DNA of 64,000 nt from Linderina pennispora (GCF_002104995.1 NW_024468251.1:372001-436000), one strand, 5' to 3'; shown: positions 44,778-56,091, counted from the stretch's first letter. The notes: a model not told the origin generated them from the letters alone. Numbers and translations: made by a program.

Positions 44778-46818
44778 CTATTGGGGTGCCGACGACTCGT
44801 CGCGCATCTGCTGCTCAAACTCCTGTTGTAGCCTGCGTGCCAGCTCTTCGTCGCCAGAGGTATCGGGAATGGTGGTGTCAGGAACCGATGTCTGGCCCAG
44901 ATCTGGTGGCGCTGTAATCTCATCGTCGTCCTCTTCCTCCTTGAGTAGATCCTCCTCAACCTCCTCTTCCTCCTCCTCATCCGACGACCCATCGGCCCAC
45001 CGGTCCTTCCACCGCTCGACCTCATCAACTGCGTCGTCTCCGTCCTCCTGCGGCGCCGCTGCTGTCGGTGGCGGCACGACATGTGTCCGTTGCGACATGC
45101 TGTGTACAGGGCTCTCCAGCTCATCCAACACCTCTTCATTGGCGACAACATCGCGGGCCTCATTGCCCATCGACATATCCAGCAGCTGCTCAATGGTCTT
45201 TGGTACAAATCCCTGGTTGCTCTCAAACACAATCTCAACGACCTCCGAGTCAATATTCGGGAACATGTCGCGCACCAGCGCCAGCGTCGCGGTCCACTCA
45301 GACGTGCCCATGATCAGCTCCTGCACATTGGCCGTGTCCTGCTGGCTATGCGAGTACTCGCGCTGGTGCCTCGGCTGGCGTGACGACTCGCCCGGGTACT
45401 GCGTGCTGGCGCTGCTATCGCGGCGGCTGGGCGATGTGGTGCCGGTCTCCGAGGCATTGGGCGTCGACAGCTCGGAGATGAGGCGGCCGACAAAGCTGTT
45501 CGTTTTCTCAAGGGTGGTCTTGGCAATGCCGCTGCCCTTGTCGATCAACCACTGGGCGCGCTCGGCGCTGAGATCCGGCACGGGCCTGCGCTGGGCCTCC
45601 TGGCGCTTCTGCTGGGCGGCGCGCTCCTTGCCGCGCTTCTCGGTCTCGATCTCCCAGATGGTCATCTCGATGTTCTTGTCGAACTCGTCCTGTGTGATGG
45701 ACAGGCAGGAGGCATCCATGCTTTCAATGAAGGCCACGGCGCCCTGCAGGTTTGTCACATAGTAGCCGGCCTCGGACTGCATTTTCTCGGCCGACCGGAA
45801 CCGCATGATGTACTGGATGTTGGAGACCAGCTTGGGCGGCGCAGCCGTAATCACGACGTAGATGAGCAGCGGCAGGAATTTGTCGGCGCCCACGTCGTTG
45901 CCCTTCATGTGCTTCAGCAGACCGTAGATCACCGTGCAACAGTTTAGGACGCAGATGACCTTGTCGCGCGGCGACTTGAAGTTGTTCATCTTCAGCAGCT
46001 CGGTCTTTGCGAACTGCAGGAAGGCCGTGTTCTGCGGGCTCTTTGGTATGTCCAGGTGCTCCTCCTTGATCCACCGGAACAGGCTCACCTTCTCCCTCAG
46101 CACCCGGTCCTTGTCCGCGTCGTCCGAGGCCGTCGGCGAAAAGCACACCGGGTACAGCCGATTCATCACCAGCTTCTCCATGCCCTCCCTTTGCATTCTC
46201 AAACTCGCGCTCGCCCGCATACATCCACACGCTGCACTCGCGCATCTTGCCCGAGATGAAGTCCAGAAAGTCGTGGATAAACCTGACCTGCTCGCCAAGC
46301 GTCAGCGGCCGCCGCGCAAACTCTGTCAAAAAGTTCTTGACTGTGCGTGCCACCGGCTTGGCCTCGGGGTTGCGCAGCTGCTGCAAGAACGTGTTGTAGT
46401 TGAACCCGTCGGTCTCCGGCTGGAACTGCGCACGCAGCTCTGCCGTCTGCTCCGACGCGGCCGCCTCGGCCGCCTGCGTTGACTGCGAGGCACTTATCTT
46501 CAGCGGGTCGAACTGGTTGATGATGTCTTGGATTGCATCGTGCACTTTGGAGGTTGAGGAGACCCGCTGTACTACCGGCGGCGAAGGCAGCGCCTCTGCG
46601 AGGGTCTCGGCTGGTGTCGAATTCTCTGGCTCATTTGCAGATGGCGAAGCGTCGGGCGCGGCAATTGGCTCTGTGGGCTGGTCGCTGGCTGGCTGTGCGG
46701 TCTCCTGGTTGTCATTTAGCTCGGCAGTCTGACCGGTGTCGGCTTTCGGAGTCTCGACGGTGTTGGGCTTCGCCTCTGCCGTTGGCTCTTCGCCCGCAGC
46801 TGTATCAGGCTTAGTCAT
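44778..46818 (-). CDS. VPS9: VPS9-domain Rab5 GEF with C-terminal CUE domain
   Basis: Guanine-nucleotide exchange factor for Rab5/Vps21 on endosomes. N-terminal 110 residues are acidic/Pro-rich and disordered. A helical bundle follows (FNYNTFLQQLRNPEAKPVAR, LTLGEQVRFIHDFLDFISGK), leading into the VPS9 domain (KLVMNRLYPVCFSPT, ILNCCTVIYGLL-like VLNCCTVIYGLLKHMKGND, GADKFLPLLIYVVITAAPPKL, NIQYIMRFRSAEK, GYYVTNLQGAVAFIESMD). A Glu/Arg coiled region and a CUE domain (LVRDMFPNIDSEVVEIVFES) follow, then an acidic tail. Domain order equals yeast Vps9. One frameshift near 46195 in a CCCTCCC/GGG stretch divides it (AGEREFENAKG then REGMEKLVMN). Start codon 46818 is the first in-frame ATG. Confidence 0.92.
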
Positions 46819-47032
46819 TATATGGAAGCGAATTGGATTGCTCTAGAAGGCGCTGGCAGGAATGGAGTAAAAACGAGGCAAACGTGCAAGCAGCAGACAG
46901 AGCCTGGTGTCGCCAGTGGAAGGCGGCGGTCACGCTTACCAATCTAGGCTGGCAGAAAATTATCCTCACTCATCCTTTTTCTTCTCTCCACACGCAGTTT
47001 TCTCATATACCACAGATAGCATTTCAGCGAAA
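46819..47032. promoter_or_regulatory. shared divergent promoter, VPS9 / FES1
   Basis: 214 bases separate the two head-to-head start codons, too short for independent promoters of usual size. CT-rich leader before FES1 (46970-47030). Confidence 0.5.
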
Positions 47033-47932
47033 ATGGACGCACTACTCAAGTGGGCGATTCTGAATGGAGCCACAATGAACGAGGACGCGCCGGACAACGG
47101 CACGCGGCCAGAGCCAAAGAAGATCGATCCCGAGATCCTCGATGCGATCCTGGGCAAGCCGGCGTCGGTGCAGATGACCGAGTGTGTGGACGCAGCCGAG
47201 GACACGACGCAGTCGGTCGACGACCGCGAGATCGCGCTGGACAACCTCGAGATGCTCATTGAGAACATCGACAATGCCGCCAACCTGCAGCCCCTGGCGC
47301 TGTGGCCGCGGCTGGTCAAGCTGCTCGACGACCCCGAGCCGTCGGTGCGCACCGGCGTGCTGTGGGTGATGGGCACGGCCGTCCAGCACAACCCGAAGGC
47401 GCAAAAGTCGTTTGGCTCCAATAGCTGCCTGAAGGCGGTGCTGGAGGTGCTGCGGGAGGACACGGTGGGCGAGGTGCGCGCAAAGGCACTGTACTGCGTG
47501 TCGTCGTATGTCCGGGCGAATGTGGCCGGGCTGACAGAGTTCATCAGCCAGGGCGGGCTGCTGGTGCTGCTGCAGGCGATCGAGAGTGCGGCCACGGTGC
47601 TTGGCCAGAAGACGTTCTTCTTGCTGCGCGCGCTGATCGACGAGGCTCTGGATGAGGAGACGCCGCAGGAGCTGCGGCCTGGCAGCACGCTGGTCGACGC
47701 TATCGTCGAGCTCGGCTTTGTTCCGGCCACAGCCAAGGCGATCCAGCCGATGGTCGCGAGCGGCGAGTCGGGCGCGGTGGTCGAGCAGGCAGTCATGTTC
47801 TTGGCTGCCCTGGCCGGGACTGCGAAGGGCAAGGGCGCAGTGAGCGGGAGCGCGGAGCTGAAGGAGCTGGCGCCGAAAATCAAGCAGACTTTTGCTGATT
47901 TTGACATTGCTGGGCTGGACGCGCTGCTTTGA
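47033..47932 (+). CDS. FES1: FES1/HspBP1-type Hsp70 nucleotide exchange factor
   Basis: Armadillo-repeat nucleotide exchange factor for cytosolic Hsp70. 299 residues, no frameshift. N-terminus MDALLKWAILNGATMNED (typical LLKWSI motif), PEILDAILGKP, then Arm repeats: DNLEMLIENIDNAANLQPL, KLLDDPEPSVRTGVLWVMGT, VGEVRAKALYCVSSYVRANV, SQGGLLVLLQAIES, and GSTLVDAIVELGFVPATAKA. Length and layout match yeast Fes1 (290 residues). Confidence 0.95.
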   Translation: MDALLKWAILNGATMNEDAPDNGTRPEPKKIDPEILDAILGKPASVQMTECVDAAEDTTQSVDDREIALDNLEMLIENIDNAANLQPLALWPRLVKLLDDPEPSVRTGVLWVMGTAVQHNPKAQKSFGSNSCLKAVLEVLREDTVGEVRAKALYCVSSYVRANVAGLTEFISQGGLLVLLQAIESAATVLGQKTFFLLRALIDEALDEETPQELRPGSTLVDAIVELGFVPATAKAIQPMVASGESGAVVEQAVMFLAALAGTAKGKGAVSGSAELKELAPKIKQTFADFDIAGLDALL

Positions 47933-48063
47933 GGATCAAATCAAATCAACGCGCTGGCCGGCAAAATGCTCGCGTTCAAACAGAATGCGCGCAAGCAGAC
48001 TTTGCGTTTTTTCAAGCTCCTCCAAAATACACATTTTACACATATTTTTCCTCTCACTTTGAA

Positions 48064-49395
48064 ATGCTGGCTGACAGTACCGCGCAGAGGGTGTTTAACC
48101 GCGTAGAGGCGACGACAGGCACGCCTGCCAGAGCACTCGGGCGCGTTCCGGATCGGCCATCGCTCGTACATACAGCAGTTTGCCAAGTTCTACTCCGTGC
48201 GCCTCGACGCGCTCAAGCCGCTGGTGCTGGCCAGCGCGCAAAAGAAATGGTCGTCGCGGGCCTCGTGCACAGCCAAAGTCCTGAACGTCGAAAGGTCACA
48301 GCTGACATATATTGCTGGCACAGTGTTTATCGAGTCTGCTGGCAAGCCCAGCACTCTAGTGACAGGTAGCCAAGGAGCACTGGATCACGGATACGCCCGG
48401 AGAAAGAGGTGCGCAGCGCCGAGTCGCAGGTGCTGCTGGAGGACGAGTCGGGGAGGATCCAGCTTGTGGGCAAGTTTGTCGACGGGTCGGTGTTTGTGTC
48501 GGGCACTGTGATGGCAGCGCTGGGACGGGAAACGAGCGGCGGCGAGTTTGAGGTCATTGATGTGTGCTATGCTGGCATGCCGCCGCAGCCGCCACGGACC
48601 GGAAATCAGACAAGGTCGTGGCATTCGTATCTGGCCTCAATGTCCACTAGTGAGCAGCCAGTGACGCTGGAAATGCAGGCTCTGGCCGAGTATCTGTGCG
48701 GATGCGCGGGGTCCAGCGAGACGCAGGAGAACGTGTCGAGAATTGCGCAGGTTGTGGTTGCAGGCAATCTAGTTGACATGCCGCCGGCGCCCGTAGGCCA
48801 TGCCGAAGACAGCAAGGCAAATGACCGCGCGCCGATGCAGCAGCTGGTGGGTCAGCTTGACGAGTACCTGGCCGACATTGCCGCCAGCGTGCCCCTGACG
48901 CTTATGCCCGGCAAGCACGATCCGACAGATTTGGCGCTGCCGCAGCAGCCCGTCCACCCAAGCATGTTCCCCAAGTCTCTGCAGTACTCGACATTCCGGT
49001 CTATCACCAACCCCGGATGGCTGCATGTCGATGGCATCAGTATGTTGGGCACAGGCGGTCAGAACATCGACGACATCGCACAGTATGCACTGAACGATGT
49101 GACAAAATGCCAGATGGCCGCCAAATCGCTGAGCTGGCGACACATTGCGCCGTCAGCACCCGATACGCTGTGGTGCTACCCGTTTACTGACTCTGACCCG
49201 TTTATTCTCACCGAGACTCCGCACGTGTATTTTGCTGGCAGTCAGGACGAGTTCGAGGCCAAGATCGCCGAAGGGAGGGAGGGACAGAAGACAGTGGTGG
49301 TCATGGTGCCTGACTTCTCGAAGACTGCGGAGATTGTGCTGCTCAACCTGGCCACGCTGCAGTGCACGACTGTGCAGTTCTCGGTCGGTGTCTGA
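48064..49395 (+). CDS. POL31: DNA polymerase delta small (B) subunit
   Basis: Second subunit of DNA polymerase delta (POLD2/Pol31). After frame correction the N-terminal block reads HRSYIQQFAKFYSVRLDAL, then VLNVERSQLTYIAGTVFIES and AKEHWITDTPGEE. The OB-fold part contains SQVLLEDESGRIQLVGKFVD, VSGTVMAALGRETSGGEFEV, followed by the calcineurin-like (inactive) domain with VVVAGNLVDMPP, LPLTLMPGKHD-like VPLTLMPGKHDPTDLALPQQ, DTLWCYPFTDSDPF and the end LATLQCTTVQFSVGV. About 444 codons, as expected. One-base shifts near 48140, 48365 and 48405. The ATG at 48064 was chosen as the first one upstream of the conserved block. Confidence 0.9.
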
Positions 49396-49600
49396 GAAGA
49401 AGCGCGTGCCAGGTGCGCTACAGCCTTGCTAAAGCAGGCTGTGCGCGTGTGATACAAATTATACGCAGGTGATCGCTTCGACTATTATATGCATCCATGG
49501 ATGCGATTGTTCATTTTGTCAGGCCCATGGCGCCGTGCAGTAGCATGTAATCGATACGGATTGCGTTCATATAAAACGTTTTAAACACAGAAATTGGTTC
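49396..49600. other. short intergenic, convergent 3' ends
   Basis: 3' flanks of POL31 and the SDF2-like gene. No terminator structure recognised. Confidence 0.4.
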
Positions 49601-50240
49601 TTATTTCTGGACGACCACCCGGTTGAAGTAGTATCCCTCCAGCGCCTTCCACTGCGCATTGGCATCGGCCTTCTTCCCAGCGCTGACCTCTTGGTGGCCA
49701 ACGATCGGCTGCCGGTACTTTTTGCTGGGCAGCGACTGCAGGTACTTGCTAGTGGCCTTGTGCTTGAGTACCACCGGAACCTCGCGCTTCCACAGCTTCT
49801 CCTTGGTGCACTCGACCACCCACACGTCGCCGTCATCGTTGCCATCGTACCCCGAGACCTCTTGGTTGCCCGAAATGGGAGATTTGAGGCCATCGTGCGA
49901 GTGCAGCAAAAACTGCGTGTCACTGTTCAGCAGACGGACGTCACTGCCGCATTCCACAGGTGAGCCGCGCTCGACGCCGGCAACCTGGACACGCCAGAAA
50001 TTGTGCGACGACCCCTTGTCCGCCTGTGTCGTGATCGCCTGCTGCTGGCTGCCGGTGCCATACGGTGACCTGCGGGAGAGTCAGCCGCGTGTCGGACTTT
50101 ACATGCGATAGCTGGATGGTGCTGCCAGCGGTCACGTACTCGTAGCCCTCTTCAAGGGTGACCTGGGGCTCAGACGGCCTGCTGCCGAAGAGCTGCGCGG
50201 CGGCCAGCGGGAAGGCGAATGCCAGAACGAATGCGCGCAT
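49601..50240 (-). CDS. SDF2-like ER protein with MIR domains
   Basis: Stromal-cell-derived-factor-2-like protein, a lectin-fold ER component associated with protein quality control. Signal peptide MRAFVLAFAFPLAAAQ, then MIR repeats: YVTAGSTIQLSHVKSDTRL, DVRLLNSDTQFLLHSHDGLK and PVVLKHKATSKYLQSLPSKK. About 212 codons, usual for SDF2. A single one-base shift near 50060 splits it (LPQVTVWHRQ in one frame, continuing YGTGSQQQAITTQADKG in another). No HDEL-type retention signal is present (C-terminus NRVVVQK). Confidence 0.88.
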
Positions 50241-50910
50241 CTGCGTTGGTTAAATTACAAGAGAATGGGTGTCGTGGTGGTGTTGGAGTGGAATGCAAGA
50301 CCAAGAAGCGCAACCTAGTAGCATATAATTGCGTTTCCTGCCAAATATCGCCGGGCTGGAAATTGGCGGGCGATCTCATTGGCCCGCCCACATAGGGCCT
50401 TTCCTCCCCAAAAAGTTGGGAAAAAGGTGCCGATAGCTATGCTGCTGGACTCTGCACCGATTTTGCTTTTCTCTCCTCCAGTTAACCTCGAAATACCCTT
50501 CTTAAACGCTCAATTCTATAATTCAGTTGGTACATTCTATCTCGTTTTCTCGCTGCAGTCGCTCTCGGTCGTTTCCCTTAGCTTACAGTTGCTTTGCTTT
50601 TTAAGCTCCTTCTCTTTCTCTACCACCTTTACACTCCAATGAACAGCAGAGTCGTCTGCTACCAACACCATCGTTCTGTCCGTCCTTCCTGTCGTCTCGT
50701 TTGGCCGGAACTCGCCTGCCTTCGTCTCCCCGTCCCTTATTGAGCCCTGAATTAGCCTCGAGCCAAAAGAGGCGCCTATAACACAAATACTTGCCAAAGC
50801 AGCGCCTTCACACACCTCGCGCCCTTGTTTTCTTTCCATACACCCACCTACGTGCTCTATCTCTATCTTCATCTCTCTCCCCCTCTACTTAATCCCACCG
50901 CTTTGCTTCC
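50241..50910. other. divergent intergenic region, SDF2 / PRL phosphatase
   Basis: Head-to-head promoter region. A long CT-rich tract (50.5-50.9 kb) forms the probable 5' leader of the phosphatase. No gene seen. Confidence 0.45.
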
Positions 50911-52120
50911 ATGTCGAAGATGGTATCGGTCGCCAACTACCACACCCCAGGCATTGCGGGTCGGAAGGGTCTGGGGAAGGCCACGCCTCTGGCCAACAGT
51001 TTCTCGCTGATCGAGTACAACCAGAACCTGCGGTTCCTGATCATGGACTGCCCGACGAACAGCACCATTCCCCTGTATCTCAAGGTAAGCAGGAGCAATC
51101 GCATACACATGTGCTAATGGCCTCAATCGACCCAACAAGTGGGCGCTAAAACGCTGTGTTTTTGGCATGCGGTGCAACGGATTTGCAAGTAGGAATTTGA
51201 TCGGCTTCATGTCACTGATGTTGTGCGGGTGTGCGAGCCGACCTATTCAAAGGAGCGGCTGAACAGCCACAATGTCCAGGTCCACGTAAGTACACAGGCA
51301 GCGATGGAAGTCGCTACAGCAGGGGGAGTCATCGCGCATGGCAGATGACCTGCCAATCTCATCTATCGTTTATCCCTGGAGCCTTTGGCCTGCTGCAGCG
51401 CTTTGTTTTGATGATTTCCTTTCCCGGAACACACACTGCGGCACCAGTCAGCAGACACCCTGACTGATTTCTTTTGTCCTTGGAACCTGCCGCTCATACG
51501 CACACCCTGTCATTCCTGTCTATTGATGTAGGATCTGCCGTTCAAGGATGGTGACGTGGTAAGTTGACTGCATGTACATATGCCCACCACTGCAGTAGCG
51601 CAGATCTCAGAGCACAAGGCAGTATGATATTTGCTACTAACGCACTGCCCAACCCCGATCATGATGTCCGCTGTAGCCTCCGTCGTCGGTGCTGAAGAAA
51701 TGGCTGGAGCTGGTGACGGAGCGGCGCGACCAGGCGATGCTGCAAGGCGAGGTGCAGCCGGTGCCGACCACGATAGCCGTGCACTGCGTAGCGGGTCTAG
51801 GGCGTGCCCCGTGCTTGTGGCCGTGGCGCTTATCGAGAAAGGCGTGGATGTACTGGATGCAATTGAGTTTGTGCGGCGCAAGCGGCGCGGCGCCTTCAAC
51901 AACAGGCAGATCACGTACCTGGCGGATCCAGTACAAGCGGTCCTCGGGCTCGAAGAGCTCCGCGAAGATTGCGGGCGGGCTGCGGTCGAGCCCCGTCAAC
52001 AGCGCGTCGGGAACGCCGGCGTCGGGCAGCCCGCAGGTCAAGACGAGCAGCATCTTCGTGCCGTCAAACTCGTCGAACGGGCACAAGTCGTTCTTCAAGA
52101 AAATGTTTGGCTCACATTGA
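50911..52120 (+). CDS. PRL/PTP4A-type protein tyrosine phosphatase, no CAAX motif
   Basis: Dual-specificity phosphatase of the PRL family. Four exons in matching phase: 50911-51084, 51193-51285, 51532-51558 and 51677 to the stop. Pieces: [64 protein letters not shown], and the catalytic P-loop [10 protein letters not shown] (Cys nucleophile, Arg at +6). [20 protein letters not shown] and FNNRQITYL follow. One-base shifts near 51808 (a missing G after GCCCC) and 51927 must be repaired. The reading then runs into a Ser/Lys-rich tail of about 55 residues ending [11 protein letters not shown]. PRLs normally end soon after RQ..YL with a prenylated CAAX box; no CAAX is seen here, so the membrane anchor is lost or replaced by the basic/aromatic end. 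Confidence 0.85.
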
Positions 52121-52197
52121 CTATCTCGCCCCCCGTGCAGCACCCCGAATACCAGCTTTGAAGACCCCCTTTTACACCTTGAAATACACAAAACTCT

Positions 52198-53714
52198 TTA
52201 TACGAGCTCGTTGGCAGAGATGCAGTCAAGCAGCCAGGATTTGGGCCGGCACGCGAGTCCGCCGCCAGTGGCCTCGATCAGGCTGTCTAGCACCTCGGCC
52301 GCTTTCCGGGCAGAGGCAAGGTGCTTGTTATCTATCAGGATTGCAGGAAGGGCCCGTGACACCGGGATGGCAAACAGCCTGCGGTGGTCTGGCCTGCGAA
52401 TGGCTTTGATGACTGGCTTGCAGGACTCGGCCACTACCAGCGGCCCAGGCTCACCGTGCTCCCTGGGCTGGGCGGCGGGGCAGTGGGCTACGATGTCGCC
52501 ACCGGCAGCCCTGATCAGCTTCAGGGCATCGGCATTCGGATATGCAGGGCCCAGATCCAGCTCTCCCCACACATAAAACCGGTATCCATTGAACAACGCG
52601 CCAGGCGTGTACGGGCCGTCCAGCCTGCAGCTCTCCGTCGCGGTATCGCCTTGGACCATGTAGTTGGCTTCGGGTAGCAGCTTGCGTGCCTCTATGCTGT
52701 CTGTGAGCCACTTGATGTCTACAACCCAGGCACCCGAGACAAGCCCTACGAGGTATTTGAACGTGCGCGTAACACGGTTGTTCTTGTTGGGCACAGTGAG
52801 CACATGCGTGTATGTGTCCACCTTCTTGTCTGCGTGCTGTGTCATGGTTACAGCGTTGCCAAGAAGCGACGGCTGGTTGTGGATCCTAATGTTCCAGGAC
52901 AGGTGTGTGGCAGCACGTCTTGCCGTTTGCTTTAATTTGCGCAGCTGTGCGTCACCGACCCCAGTGGTCAGGATAGGCCAAATCTACTGCGGGCTGTGCT
53001 GTGGCGGAGGGCTCGTCATTCAGCGAGCATCTGCGCTGGCTGGGTCCTTCGACTAGTGTGAGGCTGCTGTCGCCCTTGTGCGTCTTTGCGGATGCTTGCC
53101 GCTGCCGCTTGCTTGGAGAACGTGGAATGCGTGCAGACCGACGCTTTGGCGCTAGTGTGGCTGGTAGTTCCACAGTATCTTCTGCGCGCTCCTCCTTCTC
53201 CTCACTGTGCACTTCGGCGTCGGAGTGTGTATTCCTCACCTGTCGTTCATGGGAGGGCTCTCCTGGTCCGCCCACTTCAGCCTCCAGGGCATTCAACTGT
53301 GTATTGACCTTCCTCGGTGTGCACACGCAGGGGACTTTCCAATGCATTTGACTGCCCGCTGGACAGTTCCAGAAACGAGCTGGGCTCGGGCAAATCCAGC
53401 TCCGTGTCGCTGCCTGACGACGAACTGTCCAGATCGCTAGGCGACACAGAGCGCTTCCTAGGCATTGCCAACTGCGCGCTGTCGTAGTGGTAGCGGACTG
53501 CGGACAAAAGCTTCAAGCTATCGGTTATGCGTTCGGGCGATATCGGGTGCTGGCAGACAGGGCAAGGGCACGGCGGCGCGTGTGTGGCGAGCAGCAGGTC
53601 GAGGCAGATGCGGCAGAAGCTGTGTTTGCAGGTGTCGAGCGTCCTTGGGCTGGTGAACAGGCTGTGGCAGATCGGGCAGGTTAGCTGGTGGTGTGTCTGC
53701 TGGCCGGGTTGCAT
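52198..53714 (-). CDS. BRCA1/BARD1-like protein: N-terminal RING, C-terminal tandem BRCT
   Basis: RING E3 ligase with phosphopeptide-binding BRCT pair; by analogy, DNA double-strand-break repair. Residues 13-54 form a C3HC4 RING: C13-C16, C29-H31, C34-C37, C51-C54 (LTCPICHSLF, CKHSFCRICLDLL, CPVC). A Ser/Glu-rich, basic linker follows (SPSKRQRQASAKTHKGD). The first BRCT starts at PILTTGVGDAQLRKLKQTAR (about 52.98 kb), continues VTRTFKYLVGLVSGAWVVDI and KWLTDSIEARKLLPEANYMV; the second is GYRFYVWGELDLG through SWLLDCISANELV. Thr-Thr-Gly, Arg in VTRTFKY and its Lys align with BRCA1 S1655-G1656, R1699 and K1702, the phosphate- and Phe-binding residues. About 505 codons. Two frameshifts, near 53310 and 52990. 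No ankyrin repeats (as in BARD1) are seen. Confidence 0.85.
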
Positions 53715-53886
53715 GCAATGTTGAAAAGGACCAGGGTGCTAATTGAGTGTCATAAATATTGAAATCGAGTAATGCGGAGCAGAAACAGGTAGCGCGCAGC
53801 CAATGCAGAATGCAGAAATACGAATGCTTGGAGCCAGCAAAGCCCTCCTGCACATAACTGGAGGTGGGCTCATACAGCTGGAGGAT

Positions 53887-54974
53887 TCACGGCGCCTTTG
53901 CATCGCACAGCTCGTCCAGTGTCAGCCTGCGCTTCGGATAGCTGAATGTTTTGCTCCAAAAACGGGTGCCTGACAGGCCGCGGCTCGTCCTTGAAGTACG
54001 GATGTTCCAGGGCATCTTTTGCGGAGATCCTGCGATCCGGGTCGTATTCGAGCAGACTCGACAGCAGAGCAAAGGCAGACTCTGACTTGTGCCCAGTGTT
54101 CTGGAACCACCCGCGCAGGGCATTGGGGAACGACCTGAACTGCTTCATATTCGGGAACTCGGGCATGAGCTCGATGGTGGGCCACAGCTCCCTTGTAGGA
54201 TTGCCCAGGACCTCGATTATCTTTGCGACCTGGCCCTTCTGGAAGGGCACAACCTTCTTCTCCATTTTGGCCTCCTCGCCCTTGAAGATGGGGCGGAGGG
54301 CGAGCATCTCAGCAAAGATGCAGCCGATGGACCACATGTCGATGGCTGTGGTGTAGTGGCGCGAGCCCAGCAGCAGCTCGGGCGCGCGGTACCACACGGT
54401 GACAACGACCTTGTCACCATTGTACAGCGTCTGGAACGGCCGCTTGAAGACGCGCGCCAGGCCCATATCGCCGACCTTGACCACGCCGCTGGATGTGATC
54501 AGAATGTTGGCAGGCTTCAGGTCGCGCTGCAGGATCGAGTTTGCGTGCAGGTAGGCGACGCCGTTGATCATCTGCCACAGAATCGACTTTACCACCAGCT
54601 CCGGCATCGGCTTGCGCAGGTGGTGCATGTGGTGCTGCATTATTGAGAGGAGGTCGAACTCGGCGTAGTCCATGATCATGTGGATGGCGTTGTCGTCCAT
54701 TCATCACCTCGCAGAGGTCGACGATGTTTTCATGGTGCAGTTCGCGGCACAGCCCGATCTCGCGACACGCCGACTGCGAGATGCCGGTGGAGGGCCGCGA
54801 CTCGCCTTCGCGCTCGGGCTTGAATTTTTTTATGGCGAGCTCGATTGGCGGGCCTGAGCGCGGCCGCGCCTTGTACACGCGCCCATATGTGCCCGAGCTG
54901 ATGAAGCCGAGGATCTCGTACTTGCCGCGCACCCTGACGCGCTGCTTCTCCCGCTTGCGCTTGTAGTTGTCCAT
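53887..54974 (-). CDS. SSN3: SSN3/CDK8-type Mediator kinase
   Basis: Cyclin-dependent kinase of the Mediator CDK module. 5' part: YEILGFISSGTYGRVYKARP (glycine loop), PIELAIKKFKPERE (catalytic Lys), and ISQSACREIGLCREL, the CDK8-specific SACRE helix. After one shift near 54700: NAIHMIMDYAEFDLLSIMQH, LQRDLKPANILI (catalytic loop), VGDMGLARVF (DMG instead of DFG, as in CDK8), VVTVWYRAPELLLGSRHYTT, IDMWSIGCIFAEML. It ends YPKRRLTLDELCDAKAP after a second shift near 53945. About 360 codons, close to the kinase core without the long C-terminal tail. Confidence 0.92.
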
Positions 54975-55200
54975 TAGGAGATGCGGTGCAGAATGATGAC
55001 AAAGATGGTAGCTGGATTCGTGCTCCAGAGGCGGGGGACAATCACAACTGCCTCCATATACCTGTATGCCATCATGGCAATATTAAGGGAGATGTGCCTT
55101 TCAGCGTGTAGGAAAAATGTTGTTTTAAAAAGCAAAGGAACAGGAAGCGATATAGGAAAATGGTATGTGAGAGATGGCTCAGAACACTAGGCGTCCTGGC

Positions 55201-56091
55201 TTAGCCGACAGTCAGCTTCTCGCCCTCAATGGTGTAGTCGGGGATCTCCATGTTGAGCGGGGCAGGGCCCTTGCGGATGCGGCCAGACACATCGTAGTGC
55301 GAGCCGTGGCAGGGGCAGTACCAGCCTCCGTAGTCACCGGCGTCGGTGGTGGGCACGCAGCCAAGATGGGTGCAGATGCCGACAACGACCAGCCACTCGG
55401 GCGCCTGGACACGCGACGCGTCGTCCTGGGGATCCGGCAGGCTCTTGATGTTGACGCCCTGCGCGTCAGTGATCTCCTCGGCCGTGCGGTGCTTGACAAA
55501 CACCGGCTTTCCACGCCACTTGATCGTCACGGTCTTGCCCACGGGAATCGTGCTCAGATCAACCTCGGTCTTGGCCATAGCAAGCACATCGGCCGACGCC
55601 GCCATGTTCGTCAGGAATCCGTGCACCGACGACTGCGCCGCGCTCGTCAGCACCGCACCCGATGCGCCAAGCATGAAGTACGTGAACGCCCGGCTGCTGT
55701 CGCCCGAGCGCTCCTTCGTGTAGTCCGCGAACGACGGGATCTTCGTGGTGCCCGGTCCGGCCGCGTGGCCCGACATGAAGCGCTGCTGGCTGAAGACAGT
55801 AGGGGCGGCTACATGGCAATATGTTGGTAGTCTGTCTTAGTGCTTTGTCAATTTCGCTCAGATTCATGAATCCAACTGCTCGTGCTTCTAGTGTATATCT
55901 TTACCAGTAAAGGCCGTCTTTGACACACCAGCCGTGAACGCGCCGGACTTACCGCGGAACTGGCTCTTCTCGGCCTTGACGCCGGGGGCGGTGGCAGCCG
56001 CGCTGATGGCACGGGCAGCCGAGCTGGTCAGGTTGGTCGTGAACCTGGTCTTGCTGACAGTAGCAGCCGCGAGTTTACCGGAGAGCGACAT
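55201..56091 (-). CDS. RIP1: Rieske iron-sulfur subunit of cytochrome bc1 complex
   Basis: Complex III subunit carrying the [2Fe-2S] cluster that takes electrons from ubiquinol. Two exons: 56091-55905 (mitochondrial presequence, MSLSGKLAAATVSKTRFTTN) and 55808-55201, joined in phase (ending KTAFT, resuming AAPTVFSQQRFMSGH); the intron has GTAAAG and TAG ends. The membrane anchor (SRAFTYFMLGASGAVLTSAA) and hinge precede the head domain with KWRGKPVFVKHRTAEEI and both cluster-binding loops, CTHLGC and CPCHGSHYD. It ends YTIEGEKLTVG. No frameshift. It lies head-to-head with the MetRS gene. Confidence 0.97.
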
